Assembly (NCBI GenBank): GCA_025929895.1 | Contig: JAICPI010000024.1 | Span: forward strand, 1-35,254 | Origin: Thermoleophilia bacterium | GTDB taxonomy: Bacteria; Actinomycetota; Thermoleophilia; Gaiellales; Gaiellaceae | DNA length: 35,254 nt | Reading direction: 5' to 3' | Shown: one piece after another, positions 8,632-16,236 of the stretch | Layout: every line of letters starts with the position of its first letter | Position numbering within the stretch: the first letter of the stretch is position 1 | Program-made: the position numbers and the translations under genes | The notes under the pieces: model-generated | What the model was told of the DNA's origin: nothing | Database searches by the model: none | What the model saw: only the letters and a program-made list of their open reading frames with translations

Positions 8632-9923
8632 ACTCTGGCCCCCGCGAGCGCTTCCGCAACCGTCTCGAGCCCCATCGAACGCGAGGCCTTCACGAGCACG
8701 CAGTCGCCGGGCCGGACGAGCTCGTCGAGCGCCGCGATCGCCTGCTCCCGGTCGTCCACGTGGCGGACGGCCGGCAGCTCCGTCTGTCCCTCGACGTAGT
8801 GCCGCGCCAGCACCCCGACGGCGACGAGCAGGTCGACGCCGAGCTGGGCGGCGTAGCGGCCGATCTCGCGGTGGTAGCGGGCGGCGTCGGGCCCGAGCTC
8901 GGCCATGTCACCCAGCACGGCGACGCGCCGGCGTTCCCCGGCACGCGCGACGAGGTGCTCGAGCGCGGCGCGCATCGAGACGGGGTTCGCGTTGTACGCG
9001 TCGTTGATCAGCAGGCCGCCGCCGTCGAGCGCGAGCTCCTCCCCGCGCCAGGGCGAGAACGAGACCGACGAGGCGCCTTCGGCCGCGCGATCGAGCGGCA
9101 GGCCGAGCGCGTCGTAGGCGTTCAGCGCGGCGAGCGCGTTGAGCAGGTGATGTCGCGCGACGAAGTTGAACGTGAGCTCGACCTCGCGAGCGCCCACGGC
9201 GAGCACCGCGCGCGTCTGGTCGCCGTCGGTCTCGGCCTCCAGGACGTCCTGCGGCGAGAAGCGGCGCACCTCGACGTCCTCGCGCTTCAGGTAGGGCTCG
9301 AGCTCCTGCGCGTCCGCCGGGACGACCGCGACGCCGCCGGGTGGCAACGCGACGATCAGCTCCGCCTTCGCCTGCGCGACGGCGGCGACGGTGCCGACGA
9401 GCTCGAGATGGACCGGGCCGACCCCGGTGATCACGCCGACCTCGGGCTTCGCGATCCGCGCGAGCTCCTCGATCTGCCCCAGTCCTCGCATCGCGAGCTC
9501 GAGCACGCAGACGTCAGTGTCGGGCTCGAGCCGGCACAGCGTGAGCGGGACACCGAGCTCGTTGTTGAAGCTCGCCTCCGCCGCGACCGTCGACGCCACC
9601 GGCGCGCACAGAGCGGCCAGCACGTCCTTGGTCGAGGTCTTCCCGGTCGACCCCGTCACGGCGACGACTCGGGCGCTGCTGAGCGCGCGCACGACCGCGC
9701 CGAGCGTGCCGACGGCGGCGAAGGCGTCCTTCGGGACGAGCGTGGCCGCGGCCCCCCGACGCCGCGCCTCGTCGAGATAGTCCTGGCCGCGGCCGATCGC
9801 GACGAACAGGTCGCCCGGCTCGACTCGTCGCGAGTCGATCTGCACGCCCGTGATCAGATCTCCGTAGAGCTCGAGCCGGCCGGCGACGAGCTCCTCGAGC
9901 TCGCCGGCCTCGAGCGGGATCAT
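8628..9923 (-). CDS. murF: UDP-MurNAc-tripeptide--D-Ala-D-Ala ligase MurF
   Basis: Final cytoplasmic Mur ligase, 431 aa, that adds the D-Ala-D-Ala dipeptide. It has the MurF N-terminal substrate fold (DSRRVEPGDLFVAI), the ATP loop GSTGKTST at 91-98, NNELGVPLTL, and a C-terminal domain starting near INDAYNANPVSM. The NDAYNANP motif separates MurF from MurE. It starts with ATG at 9923 overlapping the murE stop (ATGA), and its end overlaps the mraY start. Confidence 0.96.
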   Translation of the reverse strand: MIPLEAGELEELVAGRLELYGDLITGVQIDSRRVEPGDLFVAIGRGQDYLDEARRRGAAATLVPKDAFAAVGTLGAVVRALSSARVVAVTGSTGKTSTKDVLAALCAPVASTVAAEASFNNELGVPLTLCRLEPDTDVCVLELAMRGLGQIEELARIAKPEVGVITGVGPVHLELVGTVAAVAQAKAELIVALPPGGVAVVPADAQELEPYLKREDVEVRRFSPQDVLEAETDGDQTRAVLAVGAREVELTFNFVARHHLLNALAALNAYDALGLPLDRAAEGASSVSFSPWRGEELALDGGGLLINDAYNANPVSMRAALEHLVARAGERRRVAVLGDMAELGPDAARYHREIGRYAAQLGVDLLVAVGVLARHYVEGQTELPAVRHVDDREQAIAALDELVRPGDCVLVKASRSMGLETVAEALAGARV

Positions 9924-11305
9924 GCGCCCACCCCGAGTCGGCGGAGCGCCTCGCGGGCGACGTCCCGGTCGTCGAACGGCAGCCTCCGGCCGGCGATCTC
10001 CTGCCCCTGCTCGTGGCCTTTCCCCGCGATCACGACTACGTCTCCCGGGCGTGCCTCCTCGAGCGCGCGCTCGATCGCGCGGCGCCGGTCGGGCTCGACC
10101 TCGAGGCCGCCGTCTCCTCCGGCGACGATCTCGTCGATGATCGCCTCGGGCCGCTCGGACCGAGGATTGTCGGAGGTCACGATCGCGACGTCGGCGTGCT
10201 CGGCCGCGATCCGGCCCATCACCGGGCGCTTCTCGCGGTCCCGGTCGCCGCCGGCGCCGAAGACGCAGAGCAGGCGTCCGCCGAGGTCGCGCGCCGCGAG
10301 CAGGACGTTCTCGAGGGCGTCCGGCGTGTGCGCGTAGTCGACGAGCACCGTGAACGGCTGCCCTTCGTCGACCTCCTCGAATCTTCCCGGGACGGCCACC
10401 ACGGAGGCGAGCGCGCGCCTCGCGGTGCCGTCGTCGATCCCGAGCAGGCGCGCCGCCGCGAGCGCTCCGAGGGCGTTCTCGAGGTTGAAGCGACCGCGCA
10501 GCCGCAGCTCGATGCCGGCGAGCGCGTCGGGCCCGACCGCCGCGTCGTCGGCGAAGCCGTAGGTGAGCGCGCCCGGGAGCTCCTCGGCGAGCCGGCGGCC
10601 GTACTCGTCCCCGACGTTGACCGCGGCCGGCACGCCGGGCGAGAAGAGCCGTCGCTTCGCGGCGTAGTAGCGCTCGATCGTCCCGTGGAAGTCGAGGTGG
10701 TCCTGCGTCAGGTTCGTGAACACGAGCACGCGAAAGCGCACGTGGTCGAGGCGGTGCAGCTCGGAACCGTGCGACGTCGCCTCCATCGCGCAGCTGAGGT
10801 TGCCCGCGTCGAGCATCTCGCGGAACGTCCGCTGGAGGTCGATCGCCTCGGGGGTCGTGCGCACGGCGGGTCTCGTCTCGTCGCCGACGCGTGTCTCGAC
10901 GGTTCCGATCAGCCCGGGGCGGCGGCCGGCGGCCGCGAGCACCGCGTGGAGGAGGTGCGCCGTCGTCGTCTTGCCGTTCGTGCCGGTGACGCCTGCCACG
11001 TCGAGGCGCTCGGTCGGTCGGCCGAAGAACGCGTCCGCGGCATCCGCCATCGCGCGGCGCGCGTCGTCCACGACGAGCTGCGGGACCGCGAGCTCGAGCG
11101 GCCGCTCGACGACGAGCGCGACCGCTCCGCGCGCGACGGCGTCACCGGCGAACTCGTGCCCGTCGCGGCGCGAGCCGGGGACGCAGAAGAACAACGAGCC
11201 CGGCCGCACGGCCTCGGCGTCGTACGCGAGGTCCGTCAGCTCGACCGGCGCGCGACCGACCACGGCCTTCGGTGCGAGCGCCTCGATCACGCGCTCGAGC
11301 TGCAT
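9920..11305 (-). CDS. murE: UDP-MurNAc-dipeptide ligase MurE, meso-DAP type
   Basis: Adds the third amino acid of the stem peptide. The ATP loop GTNGKTTT is at residues 108-115, then MEATSHG, NLTQDHLDFHGT, PGRFE and DYAHTPD. DNPR at 379-382 is the motif established for meso-diaminopimelate-specific MurE, so this organism probably has DAP-type peptidoglycan. I chose ATG 11305 (461 aa): it starts at the normal family N-terminus and has TAGCAT 8 bases upstream. An in-frame GTG at 11335 would add 10 residues. It is separated from ftsI by 124 bases containing two inverted repeats, so a second promoter is likely here. Confidence 0.95.
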   Translation of the reverse strand: MQLERVIEALAPKAVVGRAPVELTDLAYDAEAVRPGSLFFCVPGSRRDGHEFAGDAVARGAVALVVERPLELAVPQLVVDDARRAMADAADAFFGRPTERLDVAGVTGTNGKTTTAHLLHAVLAAAGRRPGLIGTVETRVGDETRPAVRTTPEAIDLQRTFREMLDAGNLSCAMEATSHGSELHRLDHVRFRVLVFTNLTQDHLDFHGTIERYYAAKRRLFSPGVPAAVNVGDEYGRRLAEELPGALTYGFADDAAVGPDALAGIELRLRGRFNLENALGALAAARLLGIDDGTARRALASVVAVPGRFEEVDEGQPFTVLVDYAHTPDALENVLLAARDLGGRLLCVFGAGGDRDREKRPVMGRIAAEHADVAIVTSDNPRSERPEAIIDEIVAGGDGGLEVEPDRRRAIERALEEARPGDVVVIAGKGHEQGQEIAGRRLPFDDRDVAREALRRLGVGA

Positions 11306-11313
11306 TCCGCCGG

Positions 11314-11366
11314 ATGCTATCCGTGGGTGATCCACATTCGTGACGGTTCGCGTCTGGATCCGTCAC
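11314..11366 (-). promoter_or_regulatory. Candidate murE promoter and operator-like inverted repeat
   Basis: On the minus strand a -10-like TAGCAT (11319-11314) lies 8 bases before the murE ATG. Upstream is a perfect inverted repeat, GTGACGG (11340-11346) and CCGTCAC (11360-11366), with a 13-base spacer. The proximal arm would fall at about the -35 position, so it could be a repressor or activator site. I do not recognise the cognate protein. Confidence 0.4.
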
Positions 11367-11411
11367 ACCTGCGCGAGTAGGCTCGGGGGCGGAGCGAGGG
11401 TGGTGCGAAGC

Positions 11412-11427
11412 CCCCACCCGGGTGGGG
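11412..11427. repeat. 16-bp perfect palindrome after ftsI
   Basis: CCCCACCCGGGTGGGG is perfectly self-complementary and begins 2 bases past the ftsI stop codon. There is no T tract, so it is not a standard terminator. It could be a protein site, an attenuating hairpin or a 3' stabiliser within the dcw transcript. Confidence 0.5.
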
Positions 11428-11429
11428 CG

Positions 11430-13124
11430 TCAGGGGGTCTCGGTTGCCGCGGACGCGGGGTCGTCCGGCGGGACCTCCAGGTACTGGAGCGCGAAGCGGG
11501 CCAGCTCCTGGAACGCCGGCGCGGCGACGACGCCGCCCCAGATCGTGGTCGGCTCGTCCACGGTGACGAGGATGACGAGCCTCGGCCGGCTCGCCGGCAC
11601 GAAGCCGACGAAGGAGGCGACGTACTTCGAGGTCGAGTAGCCGCTGCCGTCCGGGAGCGGCTTCGCGGCGGTGCCGGTCTTGCCGGCGACGTGGTACCCG
11701 GGGATCGCCGCCGCGGTGCCGGTGCCGCCTTCGGCGACGACGCCTGTCAGCATCGTCGAGAGCTGGGCGGCGATGTCCTTGCTCAGGATCCGCCTCCGCT
11801 CGACGCGCGCGCGCGCGCCGCCGACGACGTGGTCGACGAGATGCGGCCGCAGCCAGACGCCGTCGTTCGCGACGGCGGCGTAGGCGGCCGCCATCTGCAC
11901 CGGGGTGACCGCGATCCCGTGCCCGATCGGGAGGTTGCCGATCGTGGAGCCGGACCAGCGCTCGAGCGGCAGCACGATCCCCTGGCTCTCACCCGGGAAG
12001 TCGATCCCCGTCGCCGCGCCGAACCCGAAGCGGTCGACCCACGACGCGAGGCGTCTCGAGCCGAGCAGCTGCGCCAGCGTGATCGCGCCGATGTTCGAGG
12101 ACTGCGCAACGATGTCCGCGACCGTCATTCGCACCGTCGCGCGCGGCTCGTGCTCGCTGATCTCGCGGTCGGCCACCTTGATCGTCGTCGCGAGCGTGAA
12201 CGCACTCTGCGGCGTGACGAGGCCCTCCGACAGGGCGCCCGCGATCGGGATCAGCTTGAACGTCGAGCCGGGCTCGTAGGTGTCGCTGACGGTTCGGTTG
12301 CGCTGGAGCTCGGGCTTCGTCTCGGCGAAGCGGTTCGCGTCGAACGTCGGCACCGTGGCCATCGCGAGCAGCCCGCCCGTGCGGGGGTCCAGCACGACCG
12401 CGGTCGCGGACTTGGCCCCCCACCGCCTGACGGTGCTGCGCAGGACGGCCTCGGTGTTCGCCTGGATGCGGTGGTCGAGCGTGAGGAAGACGTCGCGGCC
12501 CTGCCGCTCCTCGGTCTCGCTGAGCACGTCGACGACGCGGCCGAAGGGATCGCGGATCACCGTCTCGCGGCCGGGGGTGCCGCTGAGGACGTCGTCGAGC
12601 TGGAGCTCGAGCCCGGCGAGCCCCTTGTTGTCCGCGCCGGCGAACCCGAGCACCTGCGCGCCGACCGCACCCTGGGGGTAGCTGCGTCGCTCCTCGGTGT
12701 AGAACCCGACGCCGGCGAGGTCGCGCTGCCGCAGCGCTTCTGCGTCCGTACTGTCCGCCTTGCGCCTGAGGTAGACGAACGAGGTCGAGCGGTCGAGGAG
12801 CTTCGGGAAGAGCGACTCGGCGTCGAGCCCGAGGGTCTTCTCCGCCGCCAGCGCGACGACCCTCGGGCTCGAGACCTGCGTCGGGTCGGCGTAGACCGTC
12901 GTCGCCTGCTCGCCCAGCGCGAGCGGCACGCCGTTCCGGTCGAAGATCGTCCCGCGGCGCGCAGGCAGCTCGACCGTCTGGCGCTGCTGCGTCGCCGCGA
13001 GCTTCGAGAGCGGCGCGGCGCGAACGCCCTGGAGCCAGACTGCGCGCGCGAGCGTGCCGGCGAGCGCGAGCGCGAGGAGGACGAAGAGGAGCCGGATCCG
13101 GCGGTTGACGACCTTCGCCGTCAC
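11430..13124 (-). CDS. ftsI: Septal class B penicillin-binding protein FtsI (PBP3-like transpeptidase)
   Basis: Membrane-anchored D,D-transpeptidase, 564 aa, that crosslinks septal peptidoglycan as partner of FtsW. One membrane helix is at about residues 10-30, followed by the dimerisation (pedestal) domain starting RRGTIFDRNG. The transpeptidase domain carries the serine motif STFK (287-290), SSN (342-344) and KTGT (482-485), all intact. There are no PASTA repeats. The start is GTG at 13124, overlapping the ftsL stop as GTGA. Confidence 0.96.
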   Translation of the reverse strand: MTAKVVNRRIRLLFVLLALALAGTLARAVWLQGVRAAPLSKLAATQQRQTVELPARRGTIFDRNGVPLALGEQATTVYADPTQVSSPRVVALAAEKTLGLDAESLFPKLLDRSTSFVYLRRKADSTDAEALRQRDLAGVGFYTEERRSYPQGAVGAQVLGFAGADNKGLAGLELQLDDVLSGTPGRETVIRDPFGRVVDVLSETEERQGRDVFLTLDHRIQANTEAVLRSTVRRWGAKSATAVVLDPRTGGLLAMATVPTFDANRFAETKPELQRNRTVSDTYEPGSTFKLIPIAGALSEGLVTPQSAFTLATTIKVADREISEHEPRATVRMTVADIVAQSSNIGAITLAQLLGSRRLASWVDRFGFGAATGIDFPGESQGIVLPLERWSGSTIGNLPIGHGIAVTPVQMAAAYAAVANDGVWLRPHLVDHVVGGARARVERRRILSKDIAAQLSTMLTGVVAEGGTGTAAAIPGYHVAGKTGTAAKPLPDGSGYSTSKYVASFVGFVPASRPRLVILVTVDEPTTIWGGVVAAPAFQELARFALQYLEVPPDDPASAATETP

Positions 13125-13471
13125 CGCTCGCGGCGAAGCTCGAGGTAGGTCGGGTCAGCGGCGGGCTCGAGGCCGAGCCGGGACCGAGCCTGCTGCTCGA
13201 TCCGGTGCCGCGCCACCGCGCTCGAGATCTTCGACTCGAGCAGCGCGTTCTCGGCCTGGAGCTCCAGCCGTTCCTCGCCGAGCCGCTCGATCTGCATGTT
13301 CAGGCGAAGCACCGCGACGTTCAGCGCGACGACCCCGACGAGCAGCACGGCGAGGACGCCGATCCAGACGACGCCCCCGGCCGCGCGGCGCGGAGCCGCC
13401 TTCGCACGACGCGGCCGTGGTCTCGGGAGCGCGACCGCCTCGACCTCCGCAGCTCCGGTCCAGGCGGCCAC
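13121..13471 (-). CDS. ftsL: FtsL-like division protein
   Basis: Small bitopic protein, 116 aa: a basic proline/arginine-rich N-terminus, one membrane helix at about residues 31-52, then an extracytoplasmic heptad segment (IERLGEERLELQAENALLESKI) typical of FtsL/FtsB coiled coils. FtsL activates the FtsW/FtsI synthase. Sequence conservation in this family is low; the position between rsmH and ftsI and the architecture make the call. The start is GTG at 13471, sharing one base with the rsmH TAG (TAGTG); the frame is open upstream, but that would overlap rsmH by about 150 bases. Confidence 0.88.
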   Translation of the reverse strand: MAAWTGAAEVEAVALPRPRPRRAKAAPRRAAGGVVWIGVLAVLLVGVVALNVAVLRLNMQIERLGEERLELQAENALLESKISSAVARHRIEQQARSRLGLEPAADPTYLELRRER

Positions 13472-14427
13472 TACGTCTTCACCGCGGCGCGAAGCCGCGC
13501 CGACGCCGCGCGCGGGTTCGTCGCGATCTCCTCGGCGCTCGGCCGGATCGCGCGGCGGTTGAGCGCGCGCAGCTCGGGCTTCCGTCCGCAGACGCAGACA
13601 GGGAAGTCGGGCGGACACGTGCAGCCGTGCTCGAGGTCGCGCATGAACCGCTTCACGATCCTGTCCTCGAGCGAGTGGAAGCTGATCACGGCGAAGCGTC
13701 CGCCCGGTCGCAGCATCTCGGTCACCGCCGGCAGCGCGGTCTCGAGCGAACCGAGCTCGTCGTTGACGGCGATCCGCAGCGCCTGGAAGACGCGTTTCGC
13801 GGGGTGGCCCTCCCCGAAACGCGCAGGCGCAGGGATCGACGCCTTGATCGTCTCGACGAGCTCCCCCGTCCGCTCGATCGGACGCTCGCGGCGCCGGCGT
13901 CCGATCGCGCGCGCGATCTGGCGCGCGTAGCGTTCCTCGCCGTAGCGCTTGAAGATCTGCTCGAGCTCGCGCTCGGACGACTCGTTCACGAGCTCCTGTG
14001 CCGAGAGATCGGCAGACGGGTCCATCCGCATGTCGAGCGGCGCGTCGGCGGCGTACGAGAAGCCGCGCTCGGGCCGGTCGATCTGCATCGACGAGACGCC
14101 CAGGTCGAGCAGGATCGCGTCGGCGCGCACGCCGTTGTCGGCGAGCTGGCGCAGCACGACGGAGAAGTCGCCGCGCAGGAAGCGTGCCTGCGCCCCCGCG
14201 CGACGCCGGAACCGCTCGAAGTACGGCCGGACGGTCGGGTCGCGGTCGATCGCGATCAGCTTGCCGCGGCCGTGCAGCTCCTGCGCCAGGAGCGCCGCAT
14301 GACCGCCGGCGCCGAAGGTGGCGTCGACCACGGTCTCCCCGGGCCGCACGGCGAGGAGCTCGCGCACCTCGTGGGCGAGGACGGGGAGGTGGTCAGTCTC
14401 GTTTGGCCGCAAGACGCTCGGCAACAT
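13471..14427 (-). CDS. rsmH: 16S rRNA m4C1402 methyltransferase RsmH (MraW)
   Basis: S-adenosylmethionine-dependent methyltransferase, 318 aa, that N4-methylates C1402 in the ribosomal decoding centre. The SAM motif DATFGAGGH is at about 35-43; LLDLGVSSMQID, RGFSY, PLDMRMD and ISFHSLEDRIVK are family signatures. A cysteine-rich C-terminal segment (CTCPPDFPVCVCG) is also typical. The start is ATG at 14427 with AGGGAG 8 bases upstream, overlapping mraZ by 35 bases; an upstream in-frame start would lie inside mraZ. Confidence 0.96.
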   Translation of the reverse strand: MLPSVLRPNETDHLPVLAHEVRELLAVRPGETVVDATFGAGGHAALLAQELHGRGKLIAIDRDPTVRPYFERFRRRAGAQARFLRGDFSVVLRQLADNGVRADAILLDLGVSSMQIDRPERGFSYAADAPLDMRMDPSADLSAQELVNESSERELEQIFKRYGEERYARQIARAIGRRRRERPIERTGELVETIKASIPAPARFGEGHPAKRVFQALRIAVNDELGSLETALPAVTEMLRPGGRFAVISFHSLEDRIVKRFMRDLEHGCTCPPDFPVCVCGRKPELRALNRRAIRPSAEEIATNPRAASARLRAAVKT

Positions 14428-14827
14428 GGTGCGCACTCCCTTCCACTTGCTCGAGGTGCTTCTCCCAGGCGGCCCGGTCCCAGATCTCGAGGCGATCGAA
14501 GACGCCGGCGACGACGACCTCGCGACCGAGCCGCGCATGCTTGATCAGCGGGGCCGGGAGCATGATCCGGCCCTGCTTGTCGGGCTCCGCCTCGGCCGCG
14601 CCGGAGAAGAAGTAGCGACTCATCAGCCGGCTCTCCTCGAGGAGCGGGTCGAGCTCGGCCAACCTGCCCGCGACGAGGTCGTCCCAGGCCTCACGCGCGT
14701 ACAGGTAGAGGCACCCGTCGAGGCCGCGCGTGACGACGCCCCCGCCCGCGAAGGAGTCGCGGAACTTGGCGGGAAGCGTGAGACGGTTCTTGTCATCGAT
14801 CGTGTGTGCGTACTCACCGAGGAGCAT
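14393..14827 (-). CDS. mraZ: Transcriptional regulator MraZ
   Basis: AbrB-like DNA-binding protein, 144 aa, that forms oligomeric rings and regulates the dcw cluster, itself included. Two MraZ repeats are visible: GEYAHTIDDKNRLTLPAKFR at the N-terminus, and the second with EAEPDKQGRIMLPAPL. Length matches the family. The start is ATG at 14827 with a weak GAGG; an in-frame GTG at 14851 lies inside the operator and would give a leaderless mRNA. It is the first gene of the cluster, and its own binding sites lie directly upstream. Confidence 0.95.
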   Translation of the reverse strand: MLLGEYAHTIDDKNRLTLPAKFRDSFAGGGVVTRGLDGCLYLYAREAWDDLVAGRLAELDPLLEESRLMSRYFFSGAAEAEPDKQGRIMLPAPLIKHARLGREVVVAGVFDRLEIWDRAAWEKHLEQVEGSAHHVAERLAAKRD

Positions 14828-14844
14828 CCGGGCCTCGTGGTTGA

Positions 14845-14888
14845 TCTCCACTTTCCCCCACTCTAAACCACCCTCCCCCACTTGGCAA
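14845..14888 (-). promoter_or_regulatory. mraZ/dcw promoter overlaid by four MraZ boxes
   Basis: On the minus strand -35 TTGCCA (14888-14883), a 17-base spacer and -10 TAGAGT (14865-14860) form a good promoter. Four GTGG cores begin at 14881, 14871, 14861 and 14851, exactly 10 bases apart: AGTGGGGGA, GGGTGGTTT, GAGTGGGGG, AAGTGGAGA. GTGG-containing direct repeats in helical phase are the established MraZ operator design. Here they cover the promoter from inside the -35 box to beyond the -10 box, which predicts autorepression. Confidence 0.85.
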
Positions 14889-14908
14889 CCCCTCCGAAGG
14901 GGGAGGAG
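14889..14908 (-). terminator. Possible hairpin terminator after the sugar kinase gene
   Basis: CTCCTCC and GGAGGGG can pair (one G-U) around a CCCTTC loop, 5 bases after the kinase stop. Only TT follows, so intrinsic termination would be weak. It separates the kinase from the mraZ promoter. Confidence 0.35.
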
Positions 14909-14913
14909 CTCGG

Positions 14914-15723
14914 CTACGCGGTCAACTGGCCCTCGTAGGCGCCGCGGCCCGTCATCGCCGCCGCTCCGCAGCGGGAGGCGAGCTCCAGCGCCTCCTCCCG
15001 CTCCAGGCCCTGGGCGAGCGCGAACGTGAGCCCCGCGGCGAACGAGTCGCCCGCCCCGTAGGCGTCGGACACGGGCCCGGGCAGCGGCGCGGCGCGGTAC
15101 GGCCCGCCCGGCTGGGTCCACCCGCCGAGCGGGCCCGCCGTCGAGACCACGAGCTTCGGCGCGGGTTCCAGCTCGCCGGGCTGGTACTGCTCGGAGAGGT
15201 CCTCTCCGCTCCCGACGAGCGCGTCGAGCTCGACCGCGCTGCGCCGGAGCGTCGCGAGCTCTCGCGAGGTGGCGACGAGCACCCGTGCGCTGCGCGCGGC
15301 CTCGAGCGCTCCCACGTCCCCGGCCGTGAAGTACGCGCCGTGGCAGCGGGCGAGGTCGAGCCAGGGCAGGTGGTGGCTCGGGCTCGGGTGCAGCTTCTCG
15401 CCGATCACCGTGATCGTCCGCTCGCCGACCGCGTCCACGAACGTGAACCCGCGCCGCGTCGGCCGACCGACGAGCTCCGACTGGACGTCGACTCCCTGAC
15501 GCGTCAGCTGGTCGACCGCCCGCCGTCCGAGCTCATCGTCTCCGAGCAGCGTGTAGAAGGTGCACTGGCCGTTCAACTTGACGAGCTGGACGGCCGCGAC
15601 CGCGCCGCCGCCGGCCGCCTCCTCCCACGTCTCCGCGGCGGTCACGATCTCGCCGGGCGCCGGGACGTGCTCGACCCGGGCGAACTCGACCCACTCGACG
15701 TGGCCGACCACCGCGAGCCTCAT
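14914..15723 (-). CDS. PfkB/ribokinase-family carbohydrate kinase
   Basis: ATP-dependent sugar or nucleoside kinase, 269 aa, substrate unknown. The N-terminal beta strand (MRLAVVGHVEW) and glycine-rich substrate loop (EEAAGGGAVAAVQLVKLNG) precede the C-terminal signature DAYGAGDSFAAGL, where the second Asp is the catalytic base. The A-Y in place of the usual T-x is a mild variation. At 269 aa it is short for the family (usually about 300). The start is ATG at 15723 with GAGACT 6 bases upstream. It is divergent from the sigma factor gene. It is not obviously part of the dcw cluster. Confidence 0.85.
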   Translation of the reverse strand: MRLAVVGHVEWVEFARVEHVPAPGEIVTAAETWEEAAGGGAVAAVQLVKLNGQCTFYTLLGDDELGRRAVDQLTRQGVDVQSELVGRPTRRGFTFVDAVGERTITVIGEKLHPSPSHHLPWLDLARCHGAYFTAGDVGALEAARSARVLVATSRELATLRRSAVELDALVGSGEDLSEQYQPGELEPAPKLVVSTAGPLGGWTQPGGPYRAAPLPGPVSDAYGAGDSFAAGLTFALAQGLEREEALELASRCGAAAMTGRGAYEGQLTA

Positions 15724-15765
15724 CGCGGGAGTCTCACATTCCGCGGCGGTCGCCCGTTGACCAGG

Positions 15766-16236
15766 ATGATGGAGGCGATGGCCGTTCCCCCGCCGTTCGA
15801 GTCGTTCTACGTCGAGCACCGTGACGGCGTCTTCGGGTTCCTCGTTCGCCGCCTCGGCCGGGACCGGGCCGAGGACGCGTTCCAGGAGACCTTCCTCCGT
15901 GCGCTCCGGAGCTACGGCTCGCTGACGCACGCCTCGAACCTCCGCGCGTGGGTGTTCACGATCGCAGCGCGGGTCGCGGTCGACGAGCATCGCCGGCGCA
16001 GGCCGGCCGTGGCGAACGGCGAGCCGACCTTCGAGGAGCGGCGGCCCGCCTACGCCGAGCTGGAGCACCTGGCCGACGGCCTCCCGCCGAAGGAGCGGGC
16101 CGCCGTCGTGCTCCGGTACGGCTACGACCTCGAGTACGCGGACATCGCCTTCGCCCTCGGCTCGAGCGAGGAGGCGGCGCGGCAGGCGGCGTCCTCCGGC
16201 GTGCGCAGGCTACGACGACAAGGAGTGTCATTGTGA
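15766..16236 (+). CDS. ECF-like sigma-70 family RNA polymerase sigma factor
   Basis: 156 aa. Region 2 spans about residues 10-75 (YVEHRDGVFGFLVRRLG, DAFQETFLRALRSY, NLRAWVFTIAARVAVDEHRRR). Region 4 spans about 105-152 (LPPKERAAVVLRYGYDLEYADIAFALG, then a basic helix). There is no region 3, as in ECF sigma factors. The start is uncertain: ATG at 15766, 15769 or 15778. It is coupled to an alkyltransferase gene through GTGA, with AAGGAG 7 bases before that start, and no anti-sigma gene follows. This suggests a dedicated sigma for DNA alkylation or a related stress; that is inference. Confidence 0.88.
   Translation: MMEAMAVPPPFESFYVEHRDGVFGFLVRRLGRDRAEDAFQETFLRALRSYGSLTHASNLRAWVFTIAARVAVDEHRRRRPAVANGEPTFEERRPAYAELEHLADGLPPKERAAVVLRYGYDLEYADIAFALGSSEEAARQAASSGVRRLRRQGVSL

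Noticed and set aside
11398-11408. 11-base match GGGTGGTGCGA shared with the palindrome at 33747-33757
   Set aside because: Too short in GC-rich DNA to claim a partial copy, and the surrounding bases differ.
14827-14914. Sugar kinase as a member of the dcw operon
   Set aside because: A hairpin and a full MraZ-controlled promoter separate it from mraZ, and its function is unrelated; simple adjacency on the same strand is more likely.
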